From NCBI GenBank assembly GCA_025917655.1, contig CP084617.1:62001-126000 (forward strand): a stretch of 64,000 bases of DNA. Direction: 5' to 3'. The notes under the pieces were generated by a model. The model saw only the letters and a program-made list of their open reading frames with translations. It made no database searches and was not told the origin of the DNA. The first letter of the stretch is position 1; the number at the start of each line of letters is the position of its first letter. This document shows, piece by piece, positions 1 to 12,200 of the stretch. A program made the position numbers and the translations under genes. This DNA is from Chlorella sorokiniana. Lineage: Eukaryota; Chlorophyta; Trebouxiophyceae; Chlorellales; Chlorellaceae.

Positions 1-152
1 CTTTGCCTTCAATCTCCCGCTCACTGCCCGAGTCCCGCTTCTGCCTGTGCCCCGCTGCCTTCGCCACGCTTGCCGTGGTGCAGCTGCCGTTGCACAGCTT
101 CTGCTACATTGCACATTCCACCCGACCCATGCGGGCCCCACACCCACCCACT

Positions 153-168
<16 letters not shown>

Positions 169-208
<40 letters not shown>
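169..208. repeat. (CA)n microsatellite in an intron
   Basis: An uninterrupted CA dinucleotide tract lies just upstream of the exon acceptor at about 251. A GT tract of similar size is in the next intron at 453-484, on the same strand. Both are likely length-variable. Confidence 0.95.
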
Positions 209-210
<2 letters not shown>

Positions 211-251
211 GCCCCCCCTGCCCCCACCCACCCCCACCACCACATCCCCAG

Positions 252-450
252 GATGACCATCTTTGAGGACCACCTGGTGCGGGACATCAACGCGGGCGCT
301 TTGCCGACAACGCCTCCCTGGTGCTGGTCACCCACGGCCTCGCACTGCGCATCTTCCTCATGCGGTGCGCGCGCCTGGCCCTGCTTGCTTGTGTGGGTGG
401 GGGTGGGGGAGGGAGGGTTTTGGGGGTGGGGGTGGGGGTGGGGGAGGGAG

Positions 451-487
<37 letters not shown>

Positions 488-1167
488 TGGGGGGGGCGCG
501 CGTTGTTCCTAGGTTGTCCCCTCGAGCAGAACTAGGGAGGGAGGGCACACTTGCGCCGCCGTCCAGGGGCAGGCAGCCCGCCGCGTGCCCAGGCCCCGCT
601 CCCTCTAGCTCACCGCCGATTCTGTGTCCCCCGCAGCTGGTTCCACTGGACCGTGGACCAGTTCATGTGCGTGTTCAACCCCCAACGCCCAGCCACTGGT
701 GCTGGAGCGGGTTCCCAGCGACACCGAGGCGCGCCAGGGGGCCCGCCGCCTGGATACACACCAAGGTGCGGGGGCGGGGCGGCGGCTGGCCAGGGCCAAA
801 ACCTGCGGCCGGGTGCGCTGAGTGTGGGCGGTTGCTTCTGGATGGCCAGCGACGGTGCTGGGCGCCTGACGGCCGCAAGGAGGCTGAATGTGTTTGCTGC
901 TGCCGCTCGGGCGTTTGCGAAATCCGCAAGGCTGCCCATGGCGGCGCGATCGCTACCCGCGGCCCTCCTTCCACTCCACCCTGCCGCCCCCACCGTCCCT
1001 GCCTTTAACCCGCCGCTGCTGTACCGTTCGCACTGCAGGCGCTGTACCGCCTGAGCGACACCTCCCGCGAGGTCATCAAGGGGTGCACCGAGGAGATGTG
1101 CCAGACCAGCTGGATGCCGCGCCAGATCAGCCCGCTGGACCCGGCAGATTCCATGCTGCTGCCCTGA
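252..1167 (+). CDS. Phosphoglycerate mutase-like (histidine phosphatase) protein, AT74 type, 3' part
   Basis: Three exons can be read: 252-364, 637-765 and 1039-1167, ending in TGA. They encode the back half of a histidine-phosphatase fold. The block VTHGLALRIFLMR followed by WFHWTVDQFMCVFN across the first intron matches what I recall of plant phosphoglycerate mutase-like AT74/AT74H proteins, where the His of THG is catalytic. The tail ends ISPLDPADSMLLP. The N-terminal RHG motif must lie upstream of the window. The likely role is a phosphatase or mutase on a small phosphorylated metabolite; the substrate cannot be told. Exon 1 changes frame near 293 (short G run) and exon 2 near 683 (C5 run), both one base short, probably sequencing errors. 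A CA microsatellite precedes exon 1 and a GT microsatellite lies in the first intron. Confidence 0.75.
453..484. repeat. (GT)n microsatellite in an intron
   Basis: An uninterrupted GT tract lies inside the first visible intron of the phosphoglycerate mutase-like gene. It is preceded by a G-rich stretch of GGGTGGGG-type repeats (398-445). Confidence 0.95.
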
Positions 1168-2180
1168 GCGGGGAGGGCGGCGGGCACAAGCCTCTCCGGC
1201 TGGGCCACCCATGCTCCCCCCCACCCCCATGCTGCTGCCCAGAGGAGCTCCGAGCACCCTGCCTCCCGCTCCCGCTCCTGCTCCGGGGCTCCCGCTCCTG
1301 CTCCGTATGCTGCCTCCTTGGCGCCGTCCCAAGGCCGCACCCACGCCGCCGTGCGGCTGCCCCCGCCTGCCGTGTATGGCTGCCGGGGGCAGAGACAGCA
1401 GCGCACCTGCGCCGACACACATATACTAGCGATGACCCTTCTTTAGTCTGCCATGTCCAGGGTGCTCTTGCCGCTTACAGCGCCGATTCTGTGCTGCTGC
1501 CACTGACTGTTTTCCTTTGGCCTTCTGTACACCAACTGCCATTCTCATGCATGTGACCCCTCCCTCCCCCACATTCTGCCTTCATGCTGCTGCCAGCGGC
1601 AGCGTTTGCGCGTTTCCCTCTTTCCTCTTTCACTGTATTTCGTTCCCACCATCCTACTTTTGAACAGCTGCAGTCCATTGATTGTATTGCAGCACTTTCA
1701 TTGCCGCACCTCTTGTTGTTGTTGTCGCTGCATTACATGACCTGAGGCATGCAAGCGTGCGCATGCAGAGCATGCAGAGCATGGCAGGCTGGTCGCTAGG
1801 CAGGAATCCTGAGGGAAGCAAAGGTTGCACATGCCAACAACGCAATTGGAACATCAACCTGCGGCGGCATGCCGCAGATGCAAGCGGGGCCTTCACGGAT
1901 GACAGTAACAGGGGTCGGCACTACAGAGGGGGCTTCTGCTGTGCAGGGAACGCTGTGCGGCAGCAGCGGCTATCGCTTCAGCCCTGTTGAGGTTGGAGCG
2001 CTGAGTGCATGCCACCGCAGGCGTGCCCGCACCAGCCTGCGGCTGGCCGTGCCGCCGCAGGCGACCATCGGCACGAGGCGCCAGGCGTGGGCACTCTGCC
2101 AGTGGGGCCGCGGCCGCCGCCCTGGTTGGCAGCTGCTGTACCGGCTGCAATGCCAGGGCGACCCCGAGGCTCTCCAGCAT
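1168..2180. other. Flanking region without a recognisable gene
   Basis: This is 3' flank of the phosphoglycerate mutase-like gene and, on the other strand, of the small gene ending at 2181. T-rich stretches around 1490-1730 look like 3' UTR. Open frames exist on both strands but none joins to a believable exon set or resembles a family I know. Confidence 0.5.
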
Positions 2181-2808
2181 TCATGCAGCCTGCTTCTTTT
2201 CTGCACAAGAGAAGTCAGAGGCACGCGGGGTCCGTCAACTTGGATGGCAGTCCGCTGCCATTCAGCTGCTCCTGCTGCAATAAACCCAAGTGCCGGCCCC
2301 ACGATTCTGAGCAGAAGCACCCTGTACTGCCCCACTCGCACCCCTGTACTGCCCCACTCGCGGGTCTGGCTCCTCGTGCGCGCGCCGCCCCCTGCCCAAA
2401 CGGGCCAGGGCCCTCACCGGTGCCGAGCGGGGGCTGCCGGCCAGCGTGCCGGCAGCCTCGTTGGCGGCGCGCTGCGCCTCCCGCACTTGCTCCTCTGCGT
2501 GGCAAAGGGGCACAAGGAATGTGGTGCGTGTTGGTGGGAGTGGGTGAGGTGGGGGAGACAGCAACATCAGGCAGCAGACGAGGAAGGTGCCGAAGGCGGA
2601 CGGCGGCTTGCTGCACATGGCGGCGGTGGCGCTGCCAGTGCCCCTCGCAGCTCTGCCCCTGCATGCAGGGCCGCCACTGCCAGCCATGCAAAGTCCTGGC
2701 CCCTGCATGCAGTGCTGCCACTGCCAGCCATGCACAGTCGTCGCCCCTGCGGCACCGCTGCAGACCCATGCTGTAGGTGGCCCTGATGAACTCCCTCTCA
2801 TCCGCCAT
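2181..2808 (-). CDS. Possible small spliced gene, unrecognised
   Basis: Tentative model. The start ATG at 2808 opens MADEREFIRATYSMGLQR. A second exon (about 2667-2583) gives GSATAAMCSKPPSAFGTFL. A third (about 2495-2420, clear acceptor after a pyrimidine tract) gives EEQVREAQRAANEAAGTLAG and ends GSPRSAP. A last short exon gives KQAA and a TGA at 2181-2183. The product would be about 75 residues, with an amphipathic Glu/Arg/Ala-rich helix in the middle. I do not recognise it. The donor of exon 2 (GTCTGC) is weak. The intron before exon 2 holds a 44-46 bp tandem duplication that repeats the acceptor (2660-2750). Other exon combinations are possible. Confidence 0.3.
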
Positions 2809-3076
2809 CCTGCGGCAATGAGCACCAGGAGCATTGTGCAGTGAAGCAGCAGTGGCAGGGCAGCGCAGTGTCGACCCCCAGCACGAGGCCGCCGGCACGG
2901 TGCCGCCAAGGCGGCGGCGGGGCACCGCGCACAGGGAGCAGTGCACAAGCCGCGGGTGTTTCGTTACTTGCGCTGCAGCCAGCCGCGGTCCTGGCCACCT
3001 TAGAAGACTGAAGGATTTCAGCCTGGCAGCCCCATCGGAAGTTTACTGCTGCTCCAACCCCCACCCCCCGGGTGCC

Positions 3077-4519
3077 TCACAGGTCTTCCTCGGCGTCGAT
3101 GTCGGCGGGGCAGGGCGGGTCGGGGCAGTCCCACAGGTGCTCCTTGTCCGCCAGCAGGGGGTCGTCCCTTCGGCGGCGGGGCCGGGGGTGACAAGAAGTG
3201 AGGCGCCCATGTGCATGCGTTCTGTTGTTGCCACCGCGTGCATGTGGCCTGGTTGTAGGGGTGTGGCCCAAGCTGGGATAGGTTGCCCAAGGAGGGGGCC
3301 GGGGGAGGGGGCAGGCACCCCCGCACCTGTCAAACTCGGTGTCCAGGTCCACCTCGGGCACATCCGCTGGGCATGCGGGGCAGCAAGCGTGATAAACAGA
3401 TGCAGGGTCGGGGGAAGAGGCATGCAGCTGCTTCCTCTGCTGATACCGCAAAGCGCGGGAGGGGTGCCCCTGCTGGCTGCACACACACCTGCCGGGCTTG
3501 GGGCTGGCCATGCGTGCGTGTCAGCTGCCCTCCCTCCCTTCCCCCCCATCATAAGCCCACTGAGGCTGGCTGCCATGCACCCACAGGTAGCCTTGCAGCA
3601 ACTCACCGGGATTGGCTTCAGCATACAGTGTAGATGGATCCACCGCCTCGGGGTCGTCCCTGCAGCCGGCAGGCAGCAGCGGCATCCGGGCCGTGTCAGC
3701 CACCCTGTGTGCAGAGCCCCGGCTGACAGTCGGAGAGTTGACAGCTGGAGAGTGAGCGGGCGCAGCGCTCAGGGGAGAGGAGGGGAGGGAGGTCGGCGCT
3801 TCTTGCTAAACCTCTGCAGGCACAAATTAAACGGGCGTTGACGCCCGCCCGCATGGCCGCCCCCACGCTCGTCACCCCAGCTGCCCACCGGTCAAACTCG
3901 CACTCCAAATCCACGGGCCGCCCGCGCAGGCCCGCCTCACGCAGCGCCGCCTCGCGCTCGGCGTACTCCGCCTCACGCACTCGGGCCATCGCCTCACTGG
4001 ATGGGGGGAACAGAACCGCAAGTAGAAAAAGGGGGGCGTCGTGATGGTGTGGGGGCAGCAGCAGGGGTGGCGGGGAACGCACGAATGGACGGGTTCTGCT
4101 GAAGTGGGTTGGCAAACACAGGGCTCACTCGTCGCCGCGGTCAAACTCCTGGTCAAGGGCATCTGGCATGGCCTCGGGCTGCAACACAGGCGGAAGGTTG
4201 ATTGCCGCTGTGTAGGACAGCAGTCTGCGCCGTTGGCAGCGGCGGAGGAGCAGCGGCGCTGCCTCAAGCCTGCCGTTCGCTAAACGGACAACTCCCGTTT
4301 GTTACCCAAACCCAGGGTCATTGAAGGCCAGGGAGTCGACTCCAAGGCTGTGGCGCGGGAGTTGAGACGCACCTTTGCTTGTTCCGCTGGAGAAGTGGCA
4401 GTGGCCCATCCCCGCAGCCTGCATGCGCCGCCACCAGTTACTGCAGCAGCGATAGAGGCGTTCGGGGACGCCAACAGAGTGCTCGATAGCCTCTGCACAC
4501 CACTTAGAACTCGCATCAT
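3077..4519 (-). CDS. Small acidic protein with a mitochondrial-type leader and repeated EFDR motifs, unrecognised
   Basis: About six exons can be joined. Exon 1 starts at 4519 with MMRVLSGVQRLSSTLLASPN and continues Arg/Ser/Ala-rich without acidic residues, a typical mitochondrial (or plastid) presequence. Later exons are strongly acidic: PEAMPDALDQEFDRGDE (about 4128-4187), EAMARVREAEYAEREAALRE leading to VDLECEFDR (about 3892-3998), an exon holding RMPLLPAGCRDDPEAVDPST (about 3608-3702), ADVPEVDLDTEFDR (about 3325-3370), and a last exon with DDPLLADKEHLWDCPDPPCP ending AEEDL and TGA at 3077-3079. Three exons carry a [D/E]-x-EFDR motif, two of them as their last codons, which suggests exon duplication. 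The role is unknown; an accessory subunit or assembly factor of an organellar complex is only a guess. The join between exons 1 and 2 is the weakest. Confidence 0.5.
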
Positions 4520-4715
4520 CGCAGATAGGCCGCAAAGCTTTCGTAAATGCTGCAAAAAGCTAAAGTGATATTGTAAGGCGATCTTGACATTGGGTGCAGG
4601 TCCAATGGAGATGGGAAGCGTAAGTTCCACCCAACGCCAGCTCGGATAACTTGTCGCCCTCGCCTCGGCCCCTTTCCCTCGCTTGCAACACCGATTTGCT
4701 GTGATTGCTCCCGCA

Positions 4716-5856
4716 ATGAATACAAAGGCACCACACCAAGCTGCAGGCCGTCATGTGAGTTTACCGTGCTCGGCAGAAGGCCCTGCCGAGTTTGGTAGCA
4801 TCAGCTTGCAGTAAATCCGAGTGCGGTCTCTCCAGGAGGCGACTGGCGTCGCCCAGGGACCTTGCCACCCTGCCGTCCGCTCCCGCGCAGCAGCGTCACT
4901 GCCTCTTCCCTCGCCCGCGCCTGTGCTGCAGGCCCGCCCCGCGCAAGCCTCCACGGCGCCGCAGCTGCCCCCAGGGGTGCGCTTGCGCCCCGGACGGGCC
5001 GACGATAAGCCAGCAATCCTGCGTGGCATCTGGCGGGAGAAGCTTAACCCGCTGTCCGTGGACCCGACGCGCTTCACGGTCGCAGAGCGGTCGCCCGGCG
5101 GCGGCGGCGGCACCGCCGTCGTCGGCTTTGGCCAGGTCAAGCCGCTGGGTGGCGAGGCTCTGGAGCTTGCCTCCCTGGTGGTGGAGGATTCAGAGCGGTG
5201 CGGAGGGGGCCGCCGCCCTCGTGACGTCATGCCCACCCGCCCTTCCGCCAACACGCTCGCTGCCTGTCAATTCAGTTGAAAGCACTGCTGACGCACGCCA
5301 GATGCCCCTCCCCCACATGCGCTCCTGCCGCCACGGACCACAGCGGGCAGGGCGTGGGCAGCGCGCTGGTGTACAGCCTTATAGAGCGGGCGGGGGGGGC
5401 GCCGCTGTACCTCACCACCATCGCCAGCCGCGCGGCGATGTACCGCAGGTGGGTGCACCGCCTGCCAGCCAGCACGCGCGCTCTTTGTCCTGCTGCCGAC
5501 GCTGCTCAAGTTGCGGCAGTCGGCCGCGTGCCCTCCCATTGCATGCTGCCGCTACGGATGATGCTGTGCCTGGCCGAAGAATGTTCTTGTGGCACCGCCA
5601 GCCCTGCTCAGTGCGGCAGGTGCGCTTTGCAGTCAGTGCCCTCCCCCCCCCAAATGTCCCCATCAGGCGCGGCTTTGAGGAGGTGGGGCGGCACCAGGTG
5701 CCCCCTTTCCTGGTGGCAGAGTACTGGCTGGGACGGGTGGTGGCCTGGCTGGTCACCCGTCAGCCGCTGGTGCTCATGCGGCTGGCCAGGGGCGGCAGTG
5801 AAGCTCAAGCGGCGGCTGGGGCGGCAGCGCAGCAGGCGGCGGGTGGCAAGGGCTGA
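4716..5856 (+). CDS. GNAT-family N-acetyltransferase, probably plastid-targeted
   Basis: Four exons: 4716-4754, 4932-5197, 5344-5448 and 5667-5856. The core reads PPGVRLRPGRADDKPAILRG, then VGFGQVKPL, then the acetyl-CoA signature VVEDSERGQGVGSALVYSLI split by intron 2 (R/Q-x-x-G-x-G/A type), then APLYLTTIASRAAMYRRRGF, as in GNAT motif B. The tail EVGRHQVPPFLVAEYWLGRV follows, then a Leu/Ala-rich end. Plant plastid GNATs acetylate lysines or protein N-termini; which substrate applies here is not visible. The start is ambiguous. The 13-codon exon 1 with a perfect GTGAGT donor joins in frame. An ATG at 4821 would instead read straight through and give a longer Arg/Ser/Pro-rich transit peptide. 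The frame is intact throughout. Confidence 0.8.
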
Positions 5857-6263
5857 GGGCGTGGAGCAGGCCACAGGGCCAGCTGTCGCAGAGGCGGCGT
5901 GGGCAGTCTTTTGCTTCTAGCAATGAGCGCACAGCTGTTTCGTCGGATTTTTAAGAATGGTGAATCAGGCAGCGGGCAGAACCACTCGTGCACAGTGCAC
6001 ATGGATCACGTCGGCGGGATGCGCCGCAGGGCGGGGGCAGGGAAGCAGTGAGGAGGGTGAGAGGCAGTTGGGGCACTCGGCCATGAACGGCAGGGGGCTC
6101 TGGAAGCGCAGCGCAGCCTGCCTGAAGGAAAATCGGCGGCGCGCCGCTGAGAATGAACTGAAAGTCGAATCGCCAAGGACAGGACTGTTGGGATCAAGGG
6201 GAATGGCGAAATGTTTGGAATAAAGAGTTGCAGGGCAAGAGCAGGGGAGCGCGGTACAGCGCG
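5857..6263. other. Convergent intergenic region
   Basis: This lies between the stop of the acetyltransferase gene (+) and the stop of the armadillo gene (-). It should hold the two 3' UTRs facing each other. I see no further gene or repeat. Confidence 0.5.
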
Positions 6264-9200
6264 TCACCGCGGGCTGGCAAAGGGCGAGGCGGTGGCATGC
6301 TGCGCGTGCTGTGCCGCGCCGCGCGTGCCCGGCGGCAGCGGCGGCCGCGGCGGCGAAGCCAGCCCCACGGCGGCGCCGTGCGGGTCGGCGGCGACGGCGG
6401 CCGCCGCCTCTGCCGCCGCCACCTCGGGGGCACTTGCTCAAGTGTGAGCGTCTGCGAGCTGCGCCGCCCCAGCTGTTGCTCTTCTTGAACAGCCCGCTGC
6501 TCACGCGGTCCAGCGCCGGCGCCTGCTGCGCCGCCTGCGCCTGCGCCTGCGCCAGCGGCTGCGGCGGCGCCAGCGAGGCGGGCAGCGGCGCCGCCGCGCT
6601 GCCCGCCCGGGAGCAGGCCCGGCTGGAGTTCACCTCCAGGCTGCGCAGCGCCTCGGTGGCGGCCACGGCCACCTCGGGCACCGCTGCAGGGCGGTACGTA
6701 TGAGCGGTACATGTAAGCGGTACAATGGGGGAGGGCCAGAGGGACCAGGTCAGCGTCAACAGAACAGCTCACGCGCAAGCCGAGTGCGGCCGTGCAGGCG
6801 GGGCAGGAGACCGCGGGCGGCTACTACACATGCAGGAAGCGCAGCGACCTTCACTCAACATTTATCCATTTGAGCCCGCCCGCCCGCCTCGCCTATCATA
6901 CCCACACACACAAGCCCCCCAATCCGCCCACCGCCGCCGCCTCTCACATGAGCTCTGCACCAGGTTCTCCAGCATGGGCACCGCCCCGAGTCGCGGATCT
7001 GCTGCTGCACGGCGGGCCCCACCGCCGCCAGCTCAGCCAGGCACGCCGCCGCCGCCTCCTTGGCCCCCGGCCCGCCAAACAGCAGCAGCTGTGCCAGCCA
7101 GGGCACGGCGCCTGGAAGAGTGGGGGCCAGGCACGGGCATGCCAGGGAGGCTTAGGCAGGGAAGCCAGCGGGAAGCTTGTGCCAGGGCCAGGGCCCACGC
7201 TGCCGGGGGACAGGCAGCGATGACCACCCATTCACAAACATCAAGAAATCAGGCAATTCAGAGCCTCACCCGCGCGCGCAATGGCCTCCCTGCCCAGGGT
7301 GCACTCGTAGGCGAGGTCCCACAGCGCCACCGCCGCCGCCTCCCGCACCTCCTCCCGGGGGACTTGCACAGCTCCACCAAGGCGGAGGCCGCACCAGACT
7401 TGGCCACAAGCACCTGCAGCAGCGGCAAAGGCGGGGGGTGGGGGGGGTGGGGGGGGGGTTCTTTCTTGGTGGACAGCGGCGGGTAAGGCGTCTGGCACGG
7501 GCAGCACGTTTAGAGGCAGCGACGTCGGCAGCAGGGAAGCCGGTGCCGGTATCGAGGCGGCATGGCAGCGCAAGGTGCCTTGAAAGCATGGCGTCCCCGC
7601 AGCGGAGTGGACCGGGCAAGCAGCCTGACGAAAACCTGACCCCACTCTGCCCACAAACCGGCAGGCGCAGGCAGCGGACATGTGGCAAAGCAGGCAAGAG
7701 GCAGGGCACAGCAGAGAAGACGAACAACAATAAGGGAAGAAAGGAAGGAAGAAAGAAAGGAAGAAAGAACGGAAGAAAGGAAGGAAGAAACAGGGTGCTG
7801 TCACCCACCTGCACCGTGACGTCGGAGCAGACGAGGTTGGAGAGGGCGCGGGCGGCTGCCTGCCGCGCGCCCTGGCTGCCGGCAGCGCTCAGCAGCCGCA
7901 CGAGCAGGGGCACGGCCTGGTAGGCCACGGGGCGCAGGGTGTCGGACAGGGAGTCGCAGACCTGGGGGCGGGGGTGTGTGTCAAAAAGAGGGCGTGTGGG
8001 TGTGTGCATGTGGATGTGCGTGGGAGGGTCAGCTCAACTTGTTGGCTGTTGCCTTGAAGGCGAATGCAGCGGGATGGTGCGCATGCGGTCCCCTGATCAA
8101 GGAAGATGAGAGCTAGAGCGGGAGCGGGTGGCCGGGACGCGGGCTGCAGGCGGCCAGCGTGCAGGCAGGCGGCGGCTGCGCTCACCAGATTGCCAAAGCC
8201 GCGGGCCGCCGCCTCCTGGCACCCCGCGCTGGCAGACGGCTGCAGCAGCTGGAGCAGCAGCGGCGCGGCGCCCGCCTGCGTAGCGGGACGCGCAGGAGGG
8301 GGGATGCATGGAGGGGACAACAATTGGGCATCCGCAGCCCGTCGGCACTCTGAAAACCGCATCACACAAGTGCGTCAGCCTGCCTCACATCCAGGATCGC
8401 CTGCTGGTGCGTGCGGATACAGGCGAGGTTGGAGACGGCCCCCACCGCCGCCTCCTTGCCAGCCGGGCCCGCGCTCTGCACAGCACAGGGGGGTGGCGGC
8501 GCTGGCCTGTGTAAGCGCTGTTGCGGTGACGCTGCTACGCTGCAGCAGCAGCTGCTGGAAGCGCAGCCGGGCAGCGGGTAGGGCATGCCGAGAGCGGCAC
8601 CATCCCCCTTCACGGCTCCACCACAACAGTCGGTTGACCGCAGCCTCCTTAGCATTAGCCACTAGCACACCCCCAACCCCACAAACGCACTCGCACCCAC
8701 AGCACAAACTATGCTGAACGTACCACCACCCCCCGCCCCTCCACACCCGCCCCTCCACAGCCGCCCACCCGCATCATGGCCACCAGCAGGGGCACCGCCC
8801 CCTCCTCCACCATCGCGTGCCCCTGGCCGACGTCGTTGTTGCAGGAGAGGTTGGACAGGGCGCGGGCGGCCTCCTGGCGCGCGCCCTCGCTGCTGCCGGG
8901 CTGCACAGGAGAGGGGGCAACAAGCAGCGCACAGCATTTACGGGCAGGCTCCAAACAGGCAGGCAAGCCAGGGGGGGGGGGGGGTCTGCCAGCCAGGTGG
9001 GCAGCGTCGGCAGCTGCAGCACGGCAAAGCTACTGGACAGCAGAAGCGCAGTGTGAATGCAAAGGAGCCGCACCGCCAGCAGACGGACGAGCAGCGGGAT
9101 GGCCCCGCGTGCACGATGGCCTTGCGGTTGGGGTTGTGGCGGTACGCCAGGTTCCACAGAGCTGCGGTACAGGGGCGGTACCGGGATTCAGGTGGGTGGA

Positions 9201-12200
9201 GGGGTGCACGAGTGGTGCAGGGGGCGGTGTTCAATAACTGGTAATCAATGTGTGCATGCACACAGCCCTTGGTGGCCTTTGCTTTCTTAAAACGAAGACG
9301 AACACTGGCAAGGATGCAGGTGCACGCCAGGCACGGACTGCTTGTGCAGCCCTCCCTTCGGTGGCTGTCGCAAGCAACTGAACGCAGCGCCGAACCGCCG
9401 ACAACCGCCCCGCATCGCCCACCCGAGGCCGCCGCCTTGCGCGTGGCGTCCTTTGGCGAGCGCAGCAGCTCCACCAGCAGCGGGATGGCGCCTGCGTCGG
9501 CGATCCTGCCCTGCTGGGAGGCGGGGCAGCCCAGGCGGGGGCAGGGTCGCAGCAAGGTTCGGGCACAGGTGTGTGGCGCGGTGGCCGCCCGCATGCAAAG
9601 CAGCAGCGCACACCAGGCAGGAGGGCCACGGAAACTTGTGTGGGAGAGCGCCTGCGCCGGCCCCCGCTTAGCACACCCACTCACCTACCCACACACACAT
9701 AAAGTCTCCCCACGCAGCGCACCTTGTTGCTGTTGCTGTGCCCCGCCGACAAGTTCTTGATGGCACGCGCAGCGGCCTGGCCCGCCGAGTCCACCCTCGA
9801 CCGCAGCAGGTCAACCAGGCCCGCCACCACGCCATCCAGCAGCGGCGCCTCCTTGCTGCAGGCAGTTGGAAGGAGCGTTGCTTGTTGTGCATCCAGATGG
9901 GGGCAGACAGGCGTGCAGGGCGTACCACATACCAACATTGACAAAATCAATCTAAATCAATCCTTGCAACCAAGGCACACAAGGCGAAAGGTGCTGGCAT
10001 GGCGGGCAGCTGAGCGGCGCCGTCAGGCAGCAGAGAAGCTGGCGCCCGGACGTCGGTAGGCTGTGCCGAGCAGCGGCTGCCCCTCGCCTGAGCGTGGCTC
10101 GAACGTCGGCGGAGCAGGCAAGGTTGGAGAGGGTCCAGGCGGCGGCCTCGCGGCAGCCCAAGCTGGCGGCGCTGCCCGGCAGCAGCAGGTCGCACAGCAC
10201 AGGCAGCGCGCCCTCCGCCACAATCTGACGCTGCGTCTCCTCGCAGTTGCACGCGATGTTGCTGCGGGCGGGCGGGAGGAGCAGGGGTTGAATGAGCGGT
10301 GGCGAGGTTGGGATGAGCTGGCATGGGGGCACGCCGGAGCATCAATGGCGGGGATCATGCGGTGCCCGCCAGCGGGGTGCCCCCACTCTGGCAGGCCGGG
10401 AGATGGCAAGCCCGCCGGCAGGGCCAGGGCTGCAGGTACGGAGATGCTGCAGAGATGGTGGGGCCGCCCGCCCTGGTTCTCGCCTGAGCGCGGAGGCGGC
10501 CGCCTGTTGCAGCTCATGACTGCCGTCATGGCAGGCCATCATGGCCACCAGGGTCGGGATAGCCCCTGCCTCAGCAGTGCGCAGCTTGTTCTGAGTGTCG
10601 CGGCCGGCTGCGGTTGGGGGAGAGGGGAGCGGGCACCCGGGTGCAAAGGCCCGCCGGTGAGCCGAGGGAAGCGTGGACGGGTGCCGGCAAGCCTCGGCAG
10701 CAGCGGCAGCAATGCGAACCGCGGCTTCGCTGACGGGCAAGATCTCCCCCAATCCTAAGCAAGCAACGGCAGCGCTCAAAGGGCATTTAGGCACCCCAAG
10801 CCGCACCCAAGTTGCGAATGGCTCGCGCGGCGTGCTGCTTGGCGGCCGGCGTGCCGCAGCGCAGCACTTCCGCAAGGAGGGGGATGGCGCCTGCATGGGG
10901 TGGGGTGGGGTGGGGATGCCAAGAGTGGAGGGGAAGTTGGTGGCTGCTGGGCAGTGCAGCGTGTGTTGGAGCATGCCAAGCCATGCCAAGCCAAGCGCTG
11001 TGCAGGGGCTGGCTGGACAAGCGGTGCAGGCAAAGCACGCCTCCTGCTGTCGCCCCTCCACAGACCTCTCCCTGCTCTGCTTTCCCCCTCCCCCCTTCCC
11101 GCCTCTTCCCGCCTCCTTCCTCCTCTTCCAACACCCACCCGCACTGGCAATGAGACTCTGCGCCTCGCTGCTGTTGGCCGCCAGGTTGGCAAGCGCAGCG
11201 GCCGCTGCCTCCTGCGCCGCCGGCGCTTCTGCCGCCTCCAGCATGCGCGCCAGGCAGTGGATGGCCCCGAACTTGGCTGCCTCTATTTTGTTGGCCTCTG
11301 CGGGAGCGTGGAGGGGGTGAGCAGATGCGGCTGAGGCTGTGTGTGGGGGCCTGGTGGGGACAGCTGCGTGCGGTATTGGGCCCCCCTTGGCGCGGCAGTT
11401 GTGCAGGTGGTGCGCGTCCAGGAGTGGGCAGCACGTAGCAGTAACGCTGCACCTTGACTCCACGCATGCAACGCACACCGACTGGGCAGGGCACACGCAG
11501 ACGCGCACCCGGCGACGAGCGCATGCATGTCCCCGCCGCAGCCCCCAGCTGCCCGCATGGTGCGGCGCTGCAACGTCCCAACCCACATCCCCACCAGCCC
11601 CCTCCACCCCCCGCCGCACCGCTGTGCACGACGAGGTTGGAGAGGGCTCGGGCCGCCGCCTGCCGCGCCGCGCCGCTGGGCGCCTGCAGCAGCAGCGTGA
11701 GGGCGGGGATGGCGCCTGCGGCTGCGGCGCGCCGCGCATGCCGCCGTCGCGAGCCCAGTGCCGCAGCGCGGTGGCCACGGCGGCGCGCAGCGCCGGCTGG
11801 CGGCTGCCCTGCAGCACCGCCATCAGCTTTGGGATGGCGCCCAGCCTGCGGCCGGAGGCAACGACACATACAACAATTACAGTCTGCACGTTAAGATGAG
11901 GGCCGAAACCCTGTATGGCGGCCCGCGGCTGGGTGCCTGCTGTTCTGGCCATCCTGCTGTTGCCTCCCTCCCTTGCTGCTCCCAGAGCAATCAAGAGCCC
12001 AACACAGCCATGCCAGCCTGCAGCAGCGGCCCACTTGACGAGCTGCTCGCGCTCGGCGTCGCTGCCCCCTTCCTCCACCGCAGCCTCCAGCAGCAGCGCC
12101 GCCGCCAGCTGGCACAGCTCGGAGGGTGCTGCAGCGCCGCCACCTGTGGGAAGGGGAGGCAGGGCAGGGAGGAGGAGGAGGGCTGTATGGGCTAAAGGCG

